Shown one piece after another: positions 58,232 through 64,000 of a stretch of 64,000 nt of DNA. The stretch is from contig RWJK01001513.1 in assembly GCA_004335835.1 (NCBI GenBank), positions 1 through 64,000 on the forward strand, written 5' to 3'. The position numbers were made by a program, and so were the translations under genes. The stretch comes from Scenedesmus sp. ARA3. Its lineage: Eukaryota > Chlorophyta > Chlorophyceae > Sphaeropleales > Scenedesmaceae. Below the pieces are notes generated by a model, which was not told the origin of the DNA, made no database searches, and saw only the letters and a list, made by a program, of their open reading frames with translations. Each line of letters starts with the position of its first letter. The stretch's first letter is position 1.

Positions 58232-59882
58232 AGGCTGCTGCCGGCCCGCCTGTGTTTGAGCTTCTGCGCCAGAAGCTTGCTGTGGGCTTTGAGTGCTTCG
58301 CTTCGCCGCTGAATGCGCACTTCAACAAGTTTGGCTCGGCCTTTCCTGATGTAGATGGGCCCTTTGGCAGCGCAGGCAGCTTCTTCAGGTAGGCACTTTT
58401 CAATGTGCAGGATTCAACCCCACATGGACAGGGTTGTGCGAGCTATGAATGACATTGTTCATGCTGAGACTGGATAGGTTTTGGTTGAGTGCAGCCACAC
58501 TTGTGCCAAGCACCTGTCAGGCTGCTTCCAGGAGGAGTCTTGCAACATGCACAGCAAGATGCTGCTCATGTGTTGCCTGCAGTTCACTGCAGCCCTGATC
58601 ACACTGCATGCATGCCACTTTTGCCACAACCACCTGGACCAATGCACACAAAGCAGCCTGAACCTCACCGGTACGCTGCCGTACCTGGCTGCTGCTGCTG
58701 CTGCATTGCAGGATGCAGCTCAAGCACGGCTCCTATGAAGCCAACCCGCCCTTTGTGCCGGCGCTGCTCACAGCCACAGCGCAGCACGTGCTAGCCCTGC
58801 TGCAGCAGGCCGAGGCAGCCGGCGGCGCGCTGTCGTTCTGTGTGCTGGTGCCAGGATGGACGGAGGTGGCAGGCTGGGGGCTGATGAACAGCAGCAGCTT
58901 CCTGCAAAGGTCGCTGGTGGTGGCTGCTGCAGACCATGGTGAGCAAGAGGGGCATAATGTGGGCTGTGGCCTATGTTAAGGGTGTAAGCATAAGAATGCT
59001 TGTTACAGTTGGTGTTAAGCAAAGTCATATGCAAAGTGCAATGCAAGGCCACCACCAGAAGAAGAGGATGCCTAGCGATGTGAACCGTCAAAGTGTGGCC
59101 TATGTGCGCTGTCAAGTTTGAAGATTGTACCGACTGGCTATCCACTGCTCGCAACACAGTTCAGATCACTTGCTTGCGTTTGAGAGTACCTTCTGAACAT
59201 GAGCCTATGTGGCCTATGTGCTGCGCGTAACCGTAAGCGTTGTGACAAGGACGGAAGGTGGCATGGTGTGTACAGACATGTGATGTATTGCATGATTCGT
59301 ACGTGACACTATGCACACTTGCAGGAAGTCCGTCCTCTCTTGTAGACATGCAATGCCCGCCTTGGCGCGCCGTTGTTGCTGCTGCTGCTGCTGCCTTGTC
59401 ATGCAGGCTACTGCGATGGCGCCTCGCACCAGCGGTGCGACCTGTACCGCCAGTCACCATACGACAGCGCCATCCTGTTCCTGCAAACCACAGCAGCAGC
59501 GGCCAAGTGGCCTGTACGTGATGGGCTGCTGCAGCAGCTGCAGGCAGCCATGGCCAGCTGCTGCCCCTCTGAAGCAGCAGCGGAGCGGCAGCGCAAGCAG
59601 CGGGGCTTGTTTGACCTAGAATGGAGGGGCCTGGGTACCCCTGTGCTGAAGTATGAGGGGGATGCTGAGGGTGAGGGCAGCAGGGATAACCAGCAGCAGC
59701 AGCAGCAGCAGCAGGGGCCGGCAGTGGCGAAGCAGCAGAAGAAAAGGAAAAAGAAGAGGAAGAGCACTACAGGGCCTCCTGAGCAGCAGCAGCAGCAGCA
59801 GCAGCAGGGCCAGACTGTGCAGAAGCAGAGCAGCGAACAGCAGGACAGGCCGAAAAAGAAGCAAAAGAAGAAGCAGAAGTGA
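56120..59882 (+). CDS. PCIF1: PCIF1/CAPAM-type cap-specific adenosine N6-methyltransferase
   Basis: Six exons: 56120-56244, 56570-57143, 57417-57824, 58234-58388, 58712-58938, 59407-59882. Phases agree and the sum is 1,965 nt (654 aa; human PCIF1 is 704). Family landmarks: RAAALDSLRHKLASLC, YKSIQGHGFQ, VFELLRQKLAVGFECFASPL, FPDVDGPFGS, then EANPPF (~430-435) with the catalytic NPPF motif, LSFCVLVPGW, and SAILFLQTTAAAAKW. PCIF1 methylates N6 of 2'-O-methyladenosine next to the mRNA cap using S-adenosylmethionine. The animal enzyme binds the Pol II CTD through an N-terminal WW domain; none is visible here. Instead the C-terminus has Lys clusters (KKRKKKRK, PKKKQKKKQK) separated by Gln runs, likely nuclear-localisation signals. 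Intron 3 has a GC donor (CAG|GCAAGT) and ends in 31 CTG repeats plus CAG. A near-identical alternative start of exon 2 lies at 56468. Confidence 0.86.
56468..56510 (+). pseudogene. Tandem copy of the start of PCIF1 exon 2
   Basis: After an identical cacacag acceptor, the segment reads PLQELCQSQPDPHC in the same phase as the functional exon at 56570 (PLQELCQSQPAPKW). Offset is 102 bp, and about 40 bp of upstream intron (accttcctgcaaactctcac) is duplicated too. A weak donor follows (gtacct), so inclusion as an extra exon is conceivable but would disturb the frame. Confidence 0.75.
58138..58230 (+). repeat. (CTG)31 tract next to the PCIF1 intron 3 acceptor
   Basis: Thirty-one uninterrupted CTG triplets, followed at once by CAG and exon 4. 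It is the longest pure triplet run in the window. Similar but shorter tracts end, or lie close to, other acceptors (for example before 9032, 15060, 17208, 35504 and 57417). Confidence 0.95.
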
Positions 59883-60500
59883 GAAGACATGAGCTGAAGC
59901 ACCCAATGTACACTGCCAGAAGTTGGTTTGCTTGCAACAACATAAGAATAGGGTGTGCATGGTGCTGCAGAGCCTCCTGCTGCCTTGCCTGTGGCTGTCT
60001 TGTCTTTGGTGAGATGCAGGGTTTGCTGTTGCTCAAACTTCAAGCTCCGCCCCCGCTTCAGCTGGCTTCGTCTGCCATGCGAAGCAGCAGCCAGCAGCTC
60101 GGGATGACCTTCCAAACGTAACAGTTTCGAGGCGGAAGGTCGGAAACTGTGACCTTGGTATTGTGTTATTGCAGGAAGCTACCATCTCCGTGCACTATAC
60201 ATATGCTTCAGCCGCCTCCAGCAGCCATCCAGCAACGCAGTCGAATTCCTACCCAATACCCTGGACACAGGCAAAGCGCATGCGTAGTGACTAGCCTGCA
60301 CCCGACGCGCGCGCGTCTGCGCTTCTGCGACCAGCCTGCCTTTTTTCCTCTGCCTCGCTGCGCCGAGCTGTGACCTTTCCCGCAGCGGGCAGCAGGTTGC
60401 AAAGCAGCTGGTCGCAGTCCGCGCTCGCAGCTGCACACGGTGCTATCGCCGCTTGCCAATCCCCTTTATACTCCTTTAACATTCAAAACCAGTCGACGAC
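59883..60500. promoter_or_regulatory. Intergenic region between PCIF1 and UBC/F-box genes
   Basis: About 620 bp holding the PCIF1 3' UTR and the next promoter. A CCAAT motif and a TATA-like tttata lie within 50 bp of the downstream ATG, implying a very short 5' UTR if used. No other feature is seen. Confidence 0.3.
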
Positions 60501-61785
60501 ATGTCGTCTTCCAGCTCCAGTTCTCTGCTGCCCTGCCTCGGTGTGCGGCGCCTGCTGCATGACTTGCGGGAAGTGCTGGACCACCCCCTGCCCAACGTCA
60601 GCTGCCTGCCCCTGGACGATGACCTGTACACGTGGCACGGCAACGGTGAGTGGCAGATGGCGTCTTGTGCTTTGCTTGCTAAGCCGACACCCTCAGCTGA
60701 ACACAAACATGGGACAAGTTGGACGGTCAGCCAGGCTATCTCTTCACCTGCATAACAAAGTGCCATGGCAGCCTGGCCAGCCTGGCCACTGAGTGTCTAT
60801 CGCTGATTGCACCATGACGGCAGCAGTCTGGTGCTGGTGCAGCACTTGCGTTCAAATGCCATGCACTATTCAGATCCATGATGCCGGCCAGCTAGTAGCA
60901 AGCTTTCATTGTCGAGCGTGTGTGTCACTTGCCACTAGTACTGCCAGTTGCTTGATTCTCAGCCTCACACACTCCGCATGCTGCTGCTGCCGCCGCCAAC
61001 TTTCCTGCAAACCCCGCAGTGCGCTCGGAGCCCACCGCCGTCCTGCAAGCAGTGCCCTTCCACTTCCTACTGAAGTTCCCGCCCGAGTACCCAAACAGCC
61101 CCCCGGAACTTCGCCTGTTCCAGCCCATTCCCCACCCCAACGTCAAACCAGTTACTGGAGGCATCCAAGTACTGCATGCCGCTACTCCTGCAAACCCTAA
61201 CAGCAGCGGCAGCAGGCGCATCCCCGTGCAGGCCCGCTGGCGGCTGCTTCTTTGGGACTGCATTCCTGGCAAGGACAGCTGGAGCAGCGGCTACAGCGTG
61301 CACAGCGTGCTGCTGCAGCTGCAAGGTGAGAGCCCAGGCTTTGTGCACGATCTTGCAGCACTTTGTTTCACCATAGCTGCGGTGATTGCAGGACAGCAAG
61401 TCTTGTGTTACCAAAGTGCATATGACCCAGCAGCTTGCAGTGCTAAGGCTTTGCCGTGTTGCCTGCGCTGCTTGTTCAGCACACACTTGTAAACCCGTGA
61501 TCGCATTGGTGCTGTCCACAACCTGTCAGTGCAACTGCAAGGTCAAGTCACCACAAATGTCCCTTCGCCTGTGTGCTTGCTGTCGCAGCGCTTGCTACTC
61601 ACTTGCACCACCCACTTACACACTGTCTTGCTCTGCCTGCCCCATCTGCCTGTTATTGCTGCCCCGCGTTGAACTGCTTGCAGTCTTCCTGATGGACGAA
61701 GACCTTCACTATGATCACCAAGCCATCACACCAGCAGCAGCAGTTGCCAAGGCCCTAGCCTTCGACTGCCCTCAGTGCCAGCACC

Positions 61786-61837
<52 letters not shown>

Positions 61838-62401
61838 CCACCCGCCCTTTGCAACAGAGGCAGAGCTGGAGGCAGCAAAGCAGCGGGCAAAAGAAAGGCT
61901 TGTGGTGAGCAAGCCCTTCCTGCCTGCCAGGAGTCGTGCTACTGCCCTGCTGCTGAAGCACCACCAGTGCCCAGTGCTGCCAGCAGCAGCAGCAGCCAAA
62001 GCAGCAGCAGCACCAGGCGTGAGTGCTGCACCCAGCACCTGCAGCAGCAGCTGCAGCAGCCAGGCTGGTGCCAGCAGCAGCAGCAGCAGCAGCAGTGCCA
62101 GCAGCAGCTCCCGCTGCAGCACACCAGAGAGTGGCAGCAGCACCAGCACCAACAGCTGCAGCAGCAACCCAGCTCAGCAGGCTGCTGCTCACGACAACAG
62201 CCAGTGGTGCACTGTCAGCAGGGGCAAGGCTCCAAAGAAAGCAGCCGCCCCAGCTGCGGGGGCTGCTGGCTGTGCTGGCCTAGCTGCTACTGCTGCTGCT
62301 GGTGGTGGTGCTGCTGGTGCTGCTGGTGCTGCTGGTGCTGCTGTTTCTAGCCGCTTCAGTGTGCTTCGATCTAAGGAGGCAAGGCATCTGCAGGCAGTTC
62401 C

Positions 62402-62458
<57 letters not shown>

Positions 62459-63910
62459 ACTGTTGAGTAAGGCTGCAAGGAAGAATTTGGCCCGCAGCCT
62501 GAAGCGCCAGCAACATCAGCAGCCAGCAGTGTCAGGCAGCAGCAGCAGCAAAGCCAACAATCCTGCAGCAGCAACTGCAGTTCAGCAGCAAGCTGCTGCT
62601 GCTGCACAGGCGACACTTGTCAAGCAGCAGCAGCAAGCCGCGCAGAATGCAGCAGGTGACTGGATTGATGTTGAAGCAAAGAAGAAGGCAGCAGCTGAAG
62701 CCAAGCAGCAGCTGTTTGCTAGCCCCCTGCAGCTGCAGCTGCAGCAGCTACAGCAGCAGCCACTGCCACAGCTGATCCAGCAGTGCATGCAGGGGGCACC
62801 TTTCGGAGCCCATCCTGCAGCAGCAGCAGCTGCAGCAGCTAGCCCAGCCGGCAGCAGCAGTGATATCTCCTTTGCAGCAGCGCTTGACACCCAACTGGCA
62901 AGTGCTGCTGCTGCTGCTGCTGCTGCTGGTCAGCTTGGCCGTCTTCCCAGGGATGAGTTATTGGGTGTGCTGCGCCTGCTGCAGCCCAAAGACGTTGCTG
63001 CTCTGAGCTGCACCTGCAGGGCCATGCAGGCAGCGTGTGATGATGGGGCGCTGTGGCAGAGCCTGATGGCAGAGTCCTTCCCTGCTCACCAGCTGAGGGC
63101 CTCGTGCTTGCAGGACTGGAAGGTGAGGGCTTTGGACGTACATAAGATGCTAGAACCAGGGTTGAAACTATTGTGCAAGTACAATCATTGTATAACAACC
63201 GCTGACATGCCCCAGCTGTAAACGGTCTGAGCAGTTTGCATTTCGATGCCCGTACGTGTTTGTTATGAGTCAAGTGTCATGCATTGTGGTCCTGCTATAG
63301 GAGCAGCAAGGCAGCTCGCACTGCTGCTTTGTCCTTGGCTGTTGACCGCATGCCGCTGCTCATGCCTCCAATACTTCAAGAGTCATGTGTCAAGAGTGTC
63401 ATGTATATGTGTAACTGCTGCAGGTGGCGTACCGCCTGGAGTCTGGGGCCATCCTGGATGAGCTGCGCTGCTTCTACAGCAGGGTCAGCTTGCAGGAAGA
63501 TGTGCTGGGCCTGCCGCTGACCTTCACGGTCAACCCCGCCAGTCAACGCGTTGACTACATCCAGGCGCACCCCTACCTGCTGGGCGTGACAGCGTTCAAG
63601 GCAGGAGCGCGCCGCACGCCTGAGCGGGTAAGAGCAGAGCAGCACATATGATGTGTGATTTCATGTGCTTTTGCATGGAGCAGAGCAGCGCAAATGATGT
63701 GTGTATTCATGTGCTTTTACGTATGGCAGGTGATAGCTGAGGGTGCTGCGGTTCTACTCTCTGTTGAATACTGCACGTGTGGCACTAGGCTGATAGATGT
63801 CTGCTTCCTGCTGCTGTTTGCCAGGCATGCCCGACGCCCTGGCCAGACACATTGAGCACATGCGAAAGCCATCATCTGTCGCTGCTGTCCTGTTGGTCAA
63901 CACCTACTGA
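60501..63910 (+). CDS. UBC (E2)-fold protein fused to an F-box and a C-terminal UBC-associated domain
   Basis: Six exons: 60501-60645, 61020-61325, 61684-63122, 63424-63627, 63730-63742 (13-nt microexon) and 63825-63910. Phases agree and the sum is 2,193 nt (730 aa). The UBC fold reads LDDDLYTWHGNV, VPFHFLLKFPPEYPNSPPEL, LFQPIPHPNV (to ~90), then DSWSSGYSVHSVLLQLQ and VFLMDEDLHYDHQ. Residues ~170-565 are Ser/Gln/Ala-rich. An F-box-like segment follows (LPRDELLGVLRLLQPKDVAA, ~571-612). The C-terminal part has LQEDVLGLPLTFTVNP and ends HIEHMRKPSSVAAVLLVNTY. F-boxes bind SKP1, so it may connect an E2-like domain to an SCF complex. The catalytic cysteine is unclear: where E2s have C-L-D, this has LLWDCIPG, with the Cys three residues late. 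A 90-nt in-frame segment (61141-61230) between HPNV and ARWRLL could be a retained insertion or a small intron. TATA-like tttata lies at 60465-60470. Confidence 0.78.
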
Positions 63911-64000
63911 GTGCCCTCTAGCTGCTCATGAGCAGCCATGGTCAAACTCTGACGCTCTCCTGCTTATTTGTGACTACCTCGCTCTCACTACCTCTGTCAA
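63911..64000. other. 3' flank of the UBC/F-box gene
   Basis: Ninety bases to the window edge, presumably 3' UTR. Nothing further is visible. Confidence 0.4.

Overview
The window is nuclear DNA of a eukaryote. Genes are split by many short GT-AG introns (one GC-AG), several introns end in a (CTG)n tract joined to the CAG acceptor, and coding regions are full of Gln/Ala/Ser homopolymers. The protein families (U-box E3, BIM-type bHLH, DOMON-cytochrome b561, a plastid-targeted protein, PCIF1) and the intron-rich, CAG-rich style point to a chlorophyte green alga, probably Chlorophyceae (Scenedesmaceae-like). That placement is inference. I saw no rRNA, convincing tRNA, CRISPR array or operon. Gene models were assembled by hand: exon junctions were chosen so that splice sites, phase and family conservation agree, and nearly all models sum to a multiple of three.

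Layout. 1-1,970: downstream flank with one short ORF and decayed repeats of the next gene's 3' end. 1,976-6,948 (-): U-box protein with a 1.3-kaa Gln/Ala-rich tail. 7,512-21,233 (+): 18-exon gene fusing an animal-type haem peroxidase domain, a DOMON domain, cytochrome b561 and a cytoplasmic tail; a four-exon Gly/Tyr-rich secreted-protein gene lies on the opposite strand inside its largest intron. 21.2-30.5 kb: poorly resolved; partial minus-strand genes, minisatellites, transposon-like repeats and an assembly gap. 30,610-33,417 (+): small plastid protein. 34,150-40,349 (+): STEAP-type metalloreductase. 43,427-46,672 (+): secreted BPI/LBP-family protein. 47,870-49,343 (+): bHLH factor. 49.3-55.0 kb: GT-rich stretch without a supportable gene. 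55.2-55.8 kb: 3' end of a non-LTR retrotransposon. 56,120-59,882 (+): PCIF1/CAPAM-type cap adenosine methyltransferase. 60,501-63,910 (+): UBC-fold/F-box fusion.

Most notable: (1) the peroxidase-DOMON-b561 fusion resembles DUOX in layout but uses a b561 electron relay, and its peroxidase domain has lost the distal Asp, His, Arg and Glu while keeping the proximal His; (2) at least nine of its exons have a decayed partial tandem copy in the adjacent intron, and the same is seen at the U-box, BPI and PCIF1 genes; (3) sense-strand triplets are partitioned, with CAG/GCA/AGC in exons and CTG in introns.

Two membrane electron-transfer proteins (b561 fusion and STEAP) lie within 33 kb, but nothing in the sequence shows that they work together.
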